Origin: Cupriavidus oxalaticus
Lineage (GTDB): Bacteria; Pseudomonadota; Gammaproteobacteria; Burkholderiales; Burkholderiaceae
Assembly (NCBI RefSeq): GCF_016894385.1
Contig: NZ_CP069811.1
Location: 410,501 to 474,500 of the forward strand
Length of the DNA stretch: 64,000 nt
Reading direction: 5' to 3'
The first letter of the stretch is position 1; every line of letters begins with the position of its first letter. The translations under genes were made by a program, and so were the position numbers. Shown here piece by piece: positions 25,457 through 34,075 of this stretch. The notes under the pieces are model-generated. The model had not been told where the DNA came from and did not search any database. It saw only the letters and a program-made list of their open reading frames with translations.

Positions 25457-28116
25457 CGCTCCCGCGCCGCGCGCACCGCATCGGGCGGCAGCTTGCCGTC
25501 ATCCGCCAGCGCCCGCAGTGCCGCCACCACGACGGAATACCGGTCCACCTCGAAGAACGCGCGCAAGGCCTGGCGCGTGTCGCTGCGGCCGAAGCCATCG
25601 GTGCCGAGCGTCACGTAGCGTCCCGGCACGCACGCGCGGATCAGTTCCGGCACCGCGCGCACGTAGTCGGTGGCGGCGATCACCGGGCCGTCCGATCCGT
25701 CCAGCAACGTCTCGACATACGAGCGGGCATGCGCGTCGTTCAGGCGGTTGCTGCGTTCCACGGCGATCGCGTCGCGCTGCAGTTCGGTAAAGCTGGTCAC
25801 GCTCCAGACCTGCGCCACCACGCCCCAGTCGTCTTCGAGCAGGCGCGCGGCGGCGATCACCTCGGGCAGGATGGCGCCCGCGCCGAGCAGGTCGACCTGG
25901 CTGGCATCGCGCCGTTCGGGCGTCAGTGAGTACATGCCCTTCAGGATGCCGTCGCGCACGGCATCGGCCGGCTGCGGCATCGACGGCTGCGCATAGTTCT
26001 CGTTGCCGACGGTGACGTAGTAGAAGACGTCGCGCTGCTGCTCGCCCATCTCGCGCATGCCGTGCTCCACGATCACTGCCACTTCATAGGCAAAGGCGGG
26101 ATCCCACGCGCGGCAGTTGGGGATGGTCGACGCGGCCAGGTGGCTGGTGCCGTCCTGGTGCTGCAGCCCCTCGCCGCCGAGCGTGGTCTTGCCCGAGGTG
26201 GCGCCGATCAGGAAGCCGCGGGCGCGCTGGTCGGCAGCGGCCCAGATCAGGTCGCCGATGCGCTGGAAGCCGAACATCGAGTAGTAGATGTAGAACGGCA
26301 GCATCGGCAGGTCGTGCACGCTGTAGGCGGTGGCCGCGGCGATCCAGGACGAGATCGCGCCGGCCTCCGAGATGCCTTCTTCCAGGATCTGCCCGCCGGT
26401 GGATTCGCGGTAGTACAGCATCGAACCCAGGTCTTCCGGCTCATAGCGCTGGCCCAGCGGCGAATAGATGCCGACCTGCCGGAACAGGTTGGCCATGCCA
26501 AAGGTGCGCGCCTCGTCAGCAACCACCGGCACGATGCGCGGCCCCAGCGCGGCGTCCTTGAGCAGGCTGCCGAGCATGCGCACCACGGCCATGGTGGTCG
26601 ACATCTCCTTGCCGTCCGCGGCCAGCGCGAAGCCGGCCCACTGGCCGGACGGCGGCACCGTGAGCGCGGTGGTCGCGGCCCGCCGGCGCCGCGGCAGGTA
26701 ACCGCCGAGCGCGGCCCGGCGTGCGTGCAGGTAGCGCATCTCCGGGCTGTCGTCGGCGGGTTTGTAGAAGCGCACGTTGGCGACGTCGTCGTCCGACAGC
26801 GGCAGCTGGAAGCGGTCGCGGAAGGCCTTCAGGTCTTCCAGCTCCAGCTTCTTCTGCTGGTGCGTGGTCATGCGCCCCTGGCCAGCCGTGCCCATGCCGA
26901 AGCCCTTCATGGTCTTGGCCAGGATCACGGTGGGTTGGCCGCGGTGGCCCATGGCGCGCGCATAGGCGGCGTGCAGCTTGCGCAGGTCGTGGCCGCCGCG
27001 GCGCAGGCGGTCGATGTCGTCGTTGCTCAGGTGCGCGGCGAGGGCGGCGAGCTCGGGGTTCTGCTGGAAGAAATGCTCGCGGTTGTAGGCGCCGTCGTTG
27101 GCGGAGAAGGTCTGGAACTGGCCGTCGACGGTCTGCGCGAAGGCTCGCACCAGCGCGCCGGAGCGGTCGCGCGCGAACAGCTCGTCCCAGTCCGAGCCCC
27201 ACAGCACCTTGATCACGTTCCAGCCGGCGCCGGCGAACAGCGCTTCGAGCTCGTCGACGATGCGGCCGTTGCCCCGCACCGGCCCGTCGAGCCGCTGCAG
27301 GTTGCAGTTGATGACAAAGACCAGGTTGTCGAGCTGCTCGCGCGCGGCCAGCGACAGGGCGCCGATCGACTCGGGCTCGTCCATCTCGCCATCGCCGAAG
27401 AAGCCCCAGACCTTGCGCGACGACGCCGGCTGCAGCCCGCGGTTCTGCAGGTAGCGCATGAAGCGCGCCTGGTAGATCGAATTGATGGGGCCGATGCCCA
27501 TCGAGCCGGTCGGGAACTGCCAGAAGTCCGGCATCAGCCAGGGATGCGGGTAGGAACACAGGCCCGGGCCCGCGATCTCGCGCCGGTAGTGCTGCAGGTG
27601 GGTTTCGTCGAGGAAGCCCTCCAGGTAGGCGCGGGCGTAGACGCCGGGCGCCGAGTGAGGCTGGAAATAGACGAGGTCGCCGCCCTGTTCGGCGCTGTCG
27701 GCACGGAAGAAGTGGTTGAAACCGACTTCGAACAGATCGGCCGCCGAGGCATAGCTGGCGATATGGCCGCCCAGCTCGCCATAGGCGCGGTTGGCGCGCA
27801 CCACCATGGCCAGCGCATTCCAGCGCAGCGCCGCGCCCAGCCGGGCTTCGATCTCGAGGTCGCCGGGGTAGGGCGGCTGCGCCTGCACGGGGATCGTATT
27901 CACATAGGCGCTCGGGCCGGCGCCGGGCGGCGGCAGGCCCTGCGCCGCGGCATGCGCCGCGAGCTGCCGCAGCAGGAAGCTGGCGCGCGCGCTGCCGGCA
28001 TGCGCCAGCACGCCTTCGAGCGCGTCCAGCCATTCGCGCGTTTCCTGGGGATCGCTGTCCTCGTTGGCCGAAGGCAGCGCGAGCATCGATTGCACACCGT
28101 TTGCCAGGTTAGTCAT
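25414..28116 (-). CDS. pyruvate dehydrogenase E1-type protein (AceE/MdeB-like)
   Basis: A 900-residue homodimeric-type E1 component of 2-oxo acid dehydrogenase complexes, full length. The ThDP site is visible in the first half (FFGDGEMDEPES and VINCNLQRLDGPVRGNG); the transketolase-like pyrimidine domain includes GQILEEGISEAGA. The ATG at 28116 follows GGAG. No E2 or E3 gene is adjacent, and it is divergent from an Lrp-type regulator. That pairing recalls mdeR-mdeB of Pseudomonas, where the E1 acts on 2-oxobutyrate from methionine, so an oxobutyrate role is an alternative to pyruvate. Confidence 0.9.
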   Translation of the reverse strand: MTNLANGVQSMLALPSANEDSDPQETREWLDALEGVLAHAGSARASFLLRQLAAHAAAQGLPPPGAGPSAYVNTIPVQAQPPYPGDLEIEARLGAALRWNALAMVVRANRAYGELGGHIASYASAADLFEVGFNHFFRADSAEQGGDLVYFQPHSAPGVYARAYLEGFLDETHLQHYRREIAGPGLCSYPHPWLMPDFWQFPTGSMGIGPINSIYQARFMRYLQNRGLQPASSRKVWGFFGDGEMDEPESIGALSLAAREQLDNLVFVINCNLQRLDGPVRGNGRIVDELEALFAGAGWNVIKVLWGSDWDELFARDRSGALVRAFAQTVDGQFQTFSANDGAYNREHFFQQNPELAALAAHLSNDDIDRLRRGGHDLRKLHAAYARAMGHRGQPTVILAKTMKGFGMGTAGQGRMTTHQQKKLELEDLKAFRDRFQLPLSDDDVANVRFYKPADDSPEMRYLHARRAALGGYLPRRRRAATTALTVPPSGQWAGFALAADGKEMSTTMAVVRMLGSLLKDAALGPRIVPVVADEARTFGMANLFRQVGIYSPLGQRYEPEDLGSMLYYRESTGGQILEEGISEAGAISSWIAAATAYSVHDLPMLPFYIYYSMFGFQRIGDLIWAAADQRARGFLIGATSGKTTLGGEGLQHQDGTSHLAASTIPNCRAWDPAFAYEVAVIVEHGMREMGEQQRDVFYYVTVGNENYAQPSMPQPADAVRDGILKGMYSLTPERRDASQVDLLGAGAILPEVIAAARLLEDDWGVVAQVWSVTSFTELQRDAIAVERSNRLNDAHARSYVETLLDGSDGPVIAATDYVRAVPELIRACVPGRYVTLGTDGFGRSDTRQALRAFFEVDRYSVVVAALRALADDGKLPPDAVRAARERYGKPADKAAAWQV

Positions 28117-28299
28117 GGCACCGCTCCTGTCCATGTTGCTTGTCTGTGGCTTGTCTGTGGCGGCATGCCCGTCAAAGCCCGCCGATGCCAACAAGGTTAC
28201 GCCTGGAGCCGCAGAGAATGTGTCTGAATTACCTTGCCTTGACGGGGTGTCACAGTATAAAAATTCTCCAAAACCGACAGAATCAAGAATTGTTACGCC

Positions 28300-28818
28300 A
28301 TGAACGACACCTCGCTCAAGCTCGATCGCATCGATATCGCCATCCTCAACCAGCTGCAGCAGAACGCCCGCATCACCAATGCCGAGCTGGCGCGCGCTGT
28401 GAACCTGTCGCCGACGCCCTGCTTCAACCGCGTCAAGGCGCTGGAGAAAATGGGACTGATCAAGCAGCAGGTCACGCTGCTGAATGCCGAGGCGCTGGGC
28501 CTGCGCATCAATGTGTTTATCCAGGTCAGCCTGGAAAAGCAGGTGGAAGACGCGCTGCGCCGCTTCGAGGCGGCCATCGACAAGCGGCCCGAAGTGATGG
28601 AGTGCTACCTGATGACCGGCGATGCGGACTACCTGCTGCGCGTGGTCGTGCCCAGCATGCAGAGCCTGGAGCGCTTTATCCTGGAGCAGCTGACCAAGAT
28701 CCCGGGCGTGTCCAATATCCGCTCGAGCTTCGCGCTGAAGCAGGTGCGGTACCGCACGGCGCTGCCGCTGCCGGCGGGCGGATTGACCTTGAGCGTGGCG
28801 GAAGAAGAGGGCGAATAG
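28300..28818 (+). CDS. Lrp/AsnC-family regulator
   Basis: A 172-residue feast/famine regulator. The N-terminal HTH is [42 protein letters not shown]; the C-terminal RAM domain has [28 protein letters not shown]. It lies 183 bp from the divergent aceE-type gene and probably controls it. It resembles BkdR/MdeR activators. The intergenic region has AT-rich stretches (for example 28255-28295) suited to Lrp binding. Confidence 0.92.
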   Translation: MNDTSLKLDRIDIAILNQLQQNARITNAELARAVNLSPTPCFNRVKALEKMGLIKQQVTLLNAEALGLRINVFIQVSLEKQVEDALRRFEAAIDKRPEVMECYLMTGDADYLLRVVVPSMQSLERFILEQLTKIPGVSNIRSSFALKQVRYRTALPLPAGGLTLSVAEEEGE

Positions 28819-28829
28819 CCTGCTGCGGG

Positions 28830-29753
28830 CTACGGCGCGCCACGCTCCTCGTTGCCGCCATCCGCCGCGAATTCCGATAACGCCACCTCGCGGAAATGCC
28901 GCACCACCGGGCTGTCGTGCGCCGGCAGCCAGGTGAGCGCCAGGCCGATACCGGCACTGTCCGGATAGCCCGCCAGGTCGCGGATCACCATGCGGTCGTT
29001 GGCAAAGCGCCGCATGATCGACGGCACCAGGGCCACGCCCAGCCCGCTCTCCACCAGCGCCAGCACGGTCTGCACCTGCGTGGCCTCCTGCGTGACGCGC
29101 GGCTGGAAGCCGGCCATCTGGCACGCCGACAGCGCGGCGCTGCGCAGCCCCGACGCTTCGCCCTGCTCGTACATGACAAAGCGCTCCTGCGCGAGGTCGG
29201 CCAGCGTCAGCGCGGGCTTGCCCGCCAGCGGATGGCTGCGCGGCAGGGCGGCGACAAAGCGGTCGCGCTCCAGCAGCGCCAGCGCGGTATTGCCCGGCGC
29301 CAGCAGCGGCGTGCGCACCAGGCCAACGTCCAGCGCCTCGTCTTCCAGCCATTGCATGATGCGGGTCGAGGTCGCTTCGCGCAGCACCAGCTCGACGCCG
29401 GGGTATTCATTGCGAAAGCGCGTCACCAGCCGTGGCAGCAGGTGCGACGTGGTGGTGCCGACAAAGCCCACCCGCAAGGTGCCGGCCATGCCGCTGCTTG
29501 CCGATTGCACCAGCTCGCTGAACTGGCCGGCATGGAACAGGATGCGCCGGGCCTCGGCCAGCGCGGCGCGGCCGGTCGCGGTCAGCGTGACGCCGCGCGG
29601 CTCGCGCACGAACAGGGTGGCGTCGAGCTCCGACTCGAGCTTCTGGATCGAGACCGTCAGCGCGGGCTGGGCGATATGCAGGCGTTCTGCCGCGCGGCGG
29701 AAATTGAGGGTCTCGGCCAGCACGACGAAGTGCCGGATGCGGCGCAGTTCCAT
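28830..29753 (-). CDS. LysR-family regulator
   Basis: A 307-residue LysR regulator starting MELRRIRHFVVLAETLNFRRAAERLHIAQPALT, followed by an effector domain with LRVGFVGTTTSHLLPRLV. It is divergent from the MaoC/thiolase-like/DUF35 operon starting at 29940, with 186 bp between them, so it probably controls that operon. Confidence 0.92.
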   Translation of the reverse strand: MELRRIRHFVVLAETLNFRRAAERLHIAQPALTVSIQKLESELDATLFVREPRGVTLTATGRAALAEARRILFHAGQFSELVQSASSGMAGTLRVGFVGTTTSHLLPRLVTRFRNEYPGVELVLREATSTRIMQWLEDEALDVGLVRTPLLAPGNTALALLERDRFVAALPRSHPLAGKPALTLADLAQERFVMYEQGEASGLRSAALSACQMAGFQPRVTQEATQVQTVLALVESGLGVALVPSIMRRFANDRMVIRDLAGYPDSAGIGLALTWLPAHDSPVVRHFREVALSEFAADGGNEERGAP

Positions 29754-29939
29754 GGGGTCAGCGAGGATGCGGGAGCCACATCTTAGTGCGCCGCGCGTCC
29801 CCCGGGCAACCGCGCGCGCCGGCTGGGCCGATAAACAATGCTTATCAATCGCGCGGCAAACGATATTGGACGCCGCTTCGGCGGCGTCGCTACACTCGAG
29901 CGCAAAGCCGCGGTACAGCCTCAAGATTCAGGACCCCTC

Positions 29940-30398
29940 ATGCACAGCATTGCATCGCTCGACGACCTGCGTGCGCTTTGCGCCGCGCCGGCCGCGGTGA
30001 GCGAGTACTTCCCCATCGGGCAGGACGCCATCGATACCTTTGCCGAGCTGACGCATGACCGGCAGTGGATCTACGTGGACCCCGAGCGCGCCGCGGCGGA
30101 TTCGCCCTACGGCTGCACGGTCGCGCACGCCTTCCTGATCCTGTCGATGGTGTCGGCGGCGTTCGGGCAGTGCTTTGCCTTCCCGGGCCGCAAGCTGGCG
30201 CTGAACTATGGCTTCGACCGGCTGCGCTTCACCGGCCCGGTGCCGGCCGGCGCGCGCGTGCGCGGCGCGTTCACGCTGCAGCAGCTCGACGATGTCCGCC
30301 CCGGCGAAGTGCGCTGCCACTGGAAGGTCGAGATGCAGGTCGAAGGCAGCGAGCGGCCGGCCATGGTGGCGACCTGGCTGGTGCTGATGCGCTTCTGA
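29940..30398 (+). CDS. MaoC/NodN-like hot-dog protein with Tyr at the catalytic His
   Basis: A 152-residue MaoC-family protein. The active loop reads FAELTHDRQWIYVDPERAA: Asp40 is present but the catalytic His of the QWIHVD motif is Tyr45. The following GCTVAHAFLILSM helix is intact. It is the first gene of an operon with a thiolase-like protein and a DUF35 protein. Either it still acts as a hydratase with an altered mechanism, or it is a structural partner of DUF35, as in the ChsH1-ChsH2 complexes. The ATG at 29940 was chosen over an upstream start at 29838. Confidence 0.82.
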   Translation: MHSIASLDDLRALCAAPAAVSEYFPIGQDAIDTFAELTHDRQWIYVDPERAAADSPYGCTVAHAFLILSMVSAAFGQCFAFPGRKLALNYGFDRLRFTGPVPAGARVRGAFTLQQLDDVRPGEVRCHWKVEMQVEGSERPAMVATWLVLMRF

Positions 30399-30436
30399 AC
30401 TTACCCAATATCCATCCCAAGCAGGACGAGACTCCC

Positions 30437-31603
30437 ATGAGCATCAAAGGCAAGGCATATATCGTCGGGGCTTACGAGCACCCGACCCGCAAGGCCCCGG
30501 ACAAGTCGGTGGCGCAGCTGCATGCGGAATCCGCACGCGGCGCGCTGGCCGATGCCGGCCTGTCACTGTCGGACGTGGACGGCTATTTCTGCGCCGGCGA
30601 TGCGCCGGGGCTGGGCGCCACCAACATGGTCGATTATCTGGGCCTGAAGGTGCGCCATGTGGACTCCACCGACACCGGCGGCTCCGCTTACCTGGTGCAT
30701 GTCTCGCATGCCGCGCAGGCCATTGCCGCCGGCAAGTGCAACGTGGCGCTGATCACGCTGGCGGGCCGGCCGCGCTCGGAAGGCTCGACCGGCACGCAGG
30801 CGCGCAACTGGGGCGCCAACCTGCCGGACGCGCCGTTCGAGGCGCCGTTCAATCCCGTCACCGTCAACCTGTACGCGATGGTGGCGATGCGCCATATGTA
30901 CGAGTACGGCACCACGCCCGAGCAGCTGGCATGGGTCAAGGTGGCTGCATCGCACCACGCGCAGCACAACCCGCACGCAATGCTGCGCAACGTGGTCACG
31001 GTGGAAGAGGTGCTGAACTCGCCGTTGATCGCCGACCCGCTGCACAAGCTCGACTGCTGCGTGGTGTCCGACGGCGGCGGCGCGCTGATCGTGGCGCGGC
31101 CCGAGATCGCGGCCACGCTCAAGCGTCCGAAGGTGAAGATCCTGGGCGCCGGCGAATACGTCAAGGGCCAGCTCGGCGGCGAGGTCGACCTGAGCTGGTC
31201 GGGCGCGAAGTTCTCCGGCGCGGCCGCGTTCGCGGAAGCGGGCGTGACCCCGGCCGACATCAAGTACGCCTCGATCTACGACAGCTTCACCATCACCGTG
31301 CTGATGCAGCTGGAAGACCTGGGCTTCTGCAAGAAGGGCGAGGGCGGCAAGTTCGTCGCCGACGGCAACCTGATCTCGGGCGTCGGCAAGCTGCCGTTCA
31401 ATACCGATGGCGGCGGCCTGTGCAACAACCACCCGGCCAACCGCGGCGGCATCACCAAGGTGATCGAGGCCGTGCGCCAGCTGCGCGGCGAGGCGCACCC
31501 GGCGGTGCAGGTCAAGAACTGCGACCTGGCGCTGGCGCAAGGCACCGGCGGCTACCTGGGCTCGCGCCACGGCAGCGCCACCCTGATCCTCGAGCGCGAA
31601 TGA
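30437..31603 (+). CDS. thiolase-like protein (SCP2/Ltp2 type, no nucleophilic Cys)
   Basis: A 388-residue protein of the thiolase superfamily. Where true thiolases have the nucleophilic Cys, it has VDSTDTGGSAYL (residues 76-86), with no Cys. The C-terminal NNHPANRGGI His motif remains. This matches lipid-transfer/Ltp2-type proteins, which cleave beta-hydroxyacyl-CoA by retro-aldol reaction with a DUF35 partner. A DUF35 gene follows 24 bp downstream and a MaoC gene lies 38 bp upstream, which supports this. A plain acetyltransferase role is less likely. Confidence 0.85.
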   Translation: MSIKGKAYIVGAYEHPTRKAPDKSVAQLHAESARGALADAGLSLSDVDGYFCAGDAPGLGATNMVDYLGLKVRHVDSTDTGGSAYLVHVSHAAQAIAAGKCNVALITLAGRPRSEGSTGTQARNWGANLPDAPFEAPFNPVTVNLYAMVAMRHMYEYGTTPEQLAWVKVAASHHAQHNPHAMLRNVVTVEEVLNSPLIADPLHKLDCCVVSDGGGALIVARPEIAATLKRPKVKILGAGEYVKGQLGGEVDLSWSGAKFSGAAAFAEAGVTPADIKYASIYDSFTITVLMQLEDLGFCKKGEGGKFVADGNLISGVGKLPFNTDGGGLCNNHPANRGGITKVIEAVRQLRGEAHPAVQVKNCDLALAQGTGGYLGSRHGSATLILERE

Positions 31604-31627
31604 TGAACGATCGCCGGAGCAACTGAC

Positions 31628-32026
31628 ATGACGACCCCGTACACTCCCATGGCCTACAAGGCCCCGGACGAACAGCCCGACAACATCGAATTCTGGCAGG
31701 CCGCGCGCGAAGGCCGGCTGCTGGTCAAGCACTGCCAGTCATGCGGCAAGACGCACTGGTATCCGCGCACGCTGTGCCCGTTCTGCATGGGCGATACGGT
31801 CTGGAAGACCGCCAGCGGCCGCGGCACCATCTACTCGTACAGCGTCACGCGCAAGGCCGGTCCGCAGGCGTATTGCATTGCCTATGTGACGCTGGACGAG
31901 GGCGTGACCATGATGACCCATATCGTCGATTGCGATCTCGATGCGGTGCGCATCGGGCAGAAGGTGAAGGTCAAGTTCGCGCCCAGCGTGGATGGGGCGC
32001 CGGTGCCGGTGTTTGCGCCGGCTTGA
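31628..32026 (+). CDS. DUF35 Zn-ribbon/OB-fold protein
   Basis: A 132-residue protein with an N-terminal rubredoxin-like zinc ribbon (Cys36, Cys39, Cys50, Cys53 in HCQSCGK and LCPFCMG) and an OB-fold C-terminus (GRGTIYSYSVTRKAG, IGQKVKVKF). DUF35 proteins bind acyl-CoA and form complexes with thiolase-like proteins; the neighbouring thiolase-like gene is the expected partner. It is the last gene of the operon, followed by a hairpin element. Confidence 0.9.
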   Translation: MTTPYTPMAYKAPDEQPDNIEFWQAAREGRLLVKHCQSCGKTHWYPRTLCPFCMGDTVWKTASGRGTIYSYSVTRKAGPQAYCIAYVTLDEGVTMMTHIVDCDLDAVRIGQKVKVKFAPSVDGAPVPVFAPA

Positions 32027-32070
32027 AGCTGAGGCCAGGCGACGTGCGCAACGCGCGTCGCTGGTTTGCT

Positions 32071-32192
32071 CCCCTCTCCCGCATGCGGGAGAGGGGCAGG
32101 GGGTGAGGGCAGGCGCTCGCAATCGCGACGCGCTTCACTCCGTTGACGCTCGGCCCTCACCCCCACCCCTCTCCCACTTCGCGGGAGAGGGG
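32071..32192. repeat. REP-like palindromic element between convergent genes
   Basis: Two hairpins, CCCCTCTCCC/GGGAGAGGGG at 32071-32096 and 32166-32192, flank a spacer that is itself partly inverted (GGGTGAGGGC against GCCCTCACCC). The same hairpin core recurs at about 47850 and 62251. It separates the convergent DUF35 and dadA-type genes and may end transcription in both directions. Confidence 0.65.
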
Positions 32193-32263
32193 AGCGTCCG
32201 CAAGGGGCGGTAGTTTGGGTTTGAAATCCCGCTGCCGTCACGGCTGAATCTGCTGTCAGCCGC

Positions 32264-33529
32264 TCAGGCCTTCCCTAACACCATCCCACCCGGCACGGCC
32301 ATCTTCTGCGCTTCCAGCGCCTGCGCCACCACCCCGGCCACCATATCCGCCGTCACCGCGGACAACGTCCAGCCCAGGTGCCCGTGCCCGGTGTTGTAGA
32401 AGATGCAGCGCGCCCGCCCGCGGCCCACGCGCGGCAGCATATCTGGCAGCATCGGCCGCAGCCCCGCCCACGGCACCACGCTGCGCGTGCTGACGCCCGG
32501 AAAGCACTGCTGCACCCATTCCACCAGCGGCCGGATGCGGTCGGCGCGGATGTCGCGGTTGAAGCCGTTGAACTCCGCGGTGCCGGCCACGCGGAAGCGG
32601 TCATCGCCCAGGCGGCTGGTGACCAGCTTGGTTTCATCGTCGAGCAGGCTGACGGTCGGCGCCGCTGCCTGGCTCGCGGCGTCGTTCAAATTGACCGTGA
32701 TCGAATAGCCCTTGACCGGATAGATGTTGACGCGGTCGCCCAGCCCGGCGGCCAGCGCGCGGCTGGCGGTGCCGGCGCAGATCACCGCGCCGTCGAAGGT
32801 CGAGGTGGCGCTGTCCGCGCCTTGCTGCACGGTCACGCTGGCGCTGCGGCCATCGGTGGTGACCTTGCGCACGTCCTCGCCGTAGCGGCAGCGCACGCCC
32901 ATGCGCTCGATGGCGGCGGCCAGTCCGCTGGTGAACTTGTGGATATCGCCGGTCGAATCGCTTTCGGTGAAATAGCCGCCGTAGTAGGTGCCGGCCAGCG
33001 TCGGCTCGATTGCGCGCATTTCCGCCGGCGTCACCGCGCGGCGTTCCAGCCCGCCCTGCGCCAGCAGGGCCGAGACGCGGCCCGCGTGCTCGAAGCCCGC
33101 CTTGTCGCGGTAGATATGCAGGATGCCTTCAGGCTTGTGGTCGAAGTCGATGCCTTCCTGCGCCGCCCACGCGAACAGGTGCTCGCGCGCCGCGATGGCC
33201 AGGCGCGCCGTTTCGATGGTGTTGCGGCGGTAGTGCGGGATCGAGGCGATGAACTCGGCGAACCAGCTCAGCTTGTGCCAGCTCGGCCGCGGGTTGACCA
33301 GCAGCGGGGCGTCGCTGCGCAGCATCCACTTCAGGCCCTTGACGATGGTGGACCAGTGCGTCCAGACCTCGGCGTTGGAGGCGGACAGCTGCCCGCCGTT
33401 GGCGAACGAGGTTTCCATCGCGGCGTAGCGATGGCGCTCGAACAGGGTGACGGAGAAGCCGCGCCGGGCGAGCGCGTAGGCCGTGGTGACACCGGTGATG
33501 CCACCGCCGATGACGGCGATTGTCTTCAT
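32264..33529 (-). CDS. DadA-type FAD-dependent amino acid dehydrogenase/oxidase
   Basis: A 421-residue flavoprotein of the D-amino acid dehydrogenase small-subunit family. It starts MKTIAVIGGGITGVTTAYALARRG (dinucleotide-binding motif, with the Glu of LFERH closing it), and the C-terminal GWTLSAVTADMVAG FAD motif is present. It would oxidise an amino acid to the 2-oxo acid at the membrane. The upstream leader is a tandem glycine riboswitch, so glycine or a related small amino acid (sarcosine, D-alanine) is a likely substrate. Start ATG at 33529. Confidence 0.88.
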   Translation of the reverse strand: MKTIAVIGGGITGVTTAYALARRGFSVTLFERHRYAAMETSFANGGQLSASNAEVWTHWSTIVKGLKWMLRSDAPLLVNPRPSWHKLSWFAEFIASIPHYRRNTIETARLAIAAREHLFAWAAQEGIDFDHKPEGILHIYRDKAGFEHAGRVSALLAQGGLERRAVTPAEMRAIEPTLAGTYYGGYFTESDSTGDIHKFTSGLAAAIERMGVRCRYGEDVRKVTTDGRSASVTVQQGADSATSTFDGAVICAGTASRALAAGLGDRVNIYPVKGYSITVNLNDAASQAAAPTVSLLDDETKLVTSRLGDDRFRVAGTAEFNGFNRDIRADRIRPLVEWVQQCFPGVSTRSVVPWAGLRPMLPDMLPRVGRGRARCIFYNTGHGHLGWTLSAVTADMVAGVVAQALEAQKMAVPGGMVLGKA

Positions 33530-33588
33530 GATCTGGCAGTCCAGAAACGTCGGGGTGGGAGCCCGCACGCGACATGCGTGGCGGACGC

Positions 33589-33812
33589 CCCCTCTGTTCC
33601 TGACCTGAGAGATTCACGACAGTCGCCGGTGGTACCGGGGGTACCGGGGGTACCGGAGGCGGGGCCGCTTGCTCCTTCGGTATGCCGGCTGACGATGGCG
33701 GCATTCTTCAGAGTGCTGTGACGCGTGATACCGGTCCTTTTGCCTGAGAGTTTCCGGGGCGGTTGCTCCTTCGGCGCTGTCCGCGGCGGCTGCCGCCGGA
33801 TCAGTCTCTCCC
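33589..33812 (-). ncRNA. tandem glycine riboswitch in dadA leader
   Basis: Read leftward, two copies of the glycine aptamer are seen. Aptamer 1 (about 33812-33735) has GGGAGAGACTGAT, GCCGAAGGAGCAACC and ACTCTCAGGCAAAAGGACCG. Aptamer 2 (about 33713-33589) has CACTCTGAAGA, ACCGAAGGAGCAAGC, ATCTCTCAGG and ACAGAGGGG. These are the conserved blocks of the two-aptamer class. The 3' end lies 60 bp before the dadA-type start. A variable stem in aptamer 2 is extended by three GGTACCGGG repeats. Confidence 0.93.
33631..33656. repeat. GGTACCGGG tandem repeat inside second glycine aptamer
   Basis: Almost three copies of GGTACCGGG lie in the arm between the conserved ACCGAAGGAGCAAG and ATCTCTCAGG blocks of the second aptamer. 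The repeat contains the self-complementary GGTACC, so the arm can still fold. Confidence 0.7.
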
Positions 33813-34075
33813 AGCATCACGTTGGCGCGAACGCCAATCCGGGCAAATCTAGAGACAAAGGCCGCATGTGGATATGCGGGTAAACGTGAATGGAGCCAGG
33901 CGTGTTCGCATGGATGGGTCGAGTCGCTTCCGTACCGGCGCGGCGCTATGTCGCACTGCGTCAAACCGGCCCGCCCCCTAGAATGTCAGCACTCGCTACG
34001 CGGAGGAAGTGCGCCGTAACACGAGCCGGATACGGCGCACCGGCCGGCGAGGCAAAAGAACAGAAAGGTATTCCA

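Larger units (their letters stand above)
33530..34075. other. 546-bp gap between dadA and TonB-receptor genes
   Basis: The left part (33589-33812) is the glycine riboswitch. The rest, 33813-34075, holds the divergent promoters of the riboswitch transcript and of the TonB-receptor operon. No further gene is seen; an open frame from 33890 in the receptor frame has no signal peptide and is not used. Confidence 0.5.

Noticed and set aside
28117..29352. Open frame continuing upstream of the aceE-type gene to make a 1312-residue protein
   Set aside because: It is antisense to the Lrp and LysR genes and has no family similarity; GC-rich DNA often lacks stops in such frames. The ATG at 28116 with GGAG fits the family start.
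33601..33812. Repeats near dadA considered as a CRISPR or REP array
   Set aside because: The spacing and conserved blocks match a two-aptamer glycine riboswitch, which explains the repeated CTCCTTCGG and TGAGAG words.
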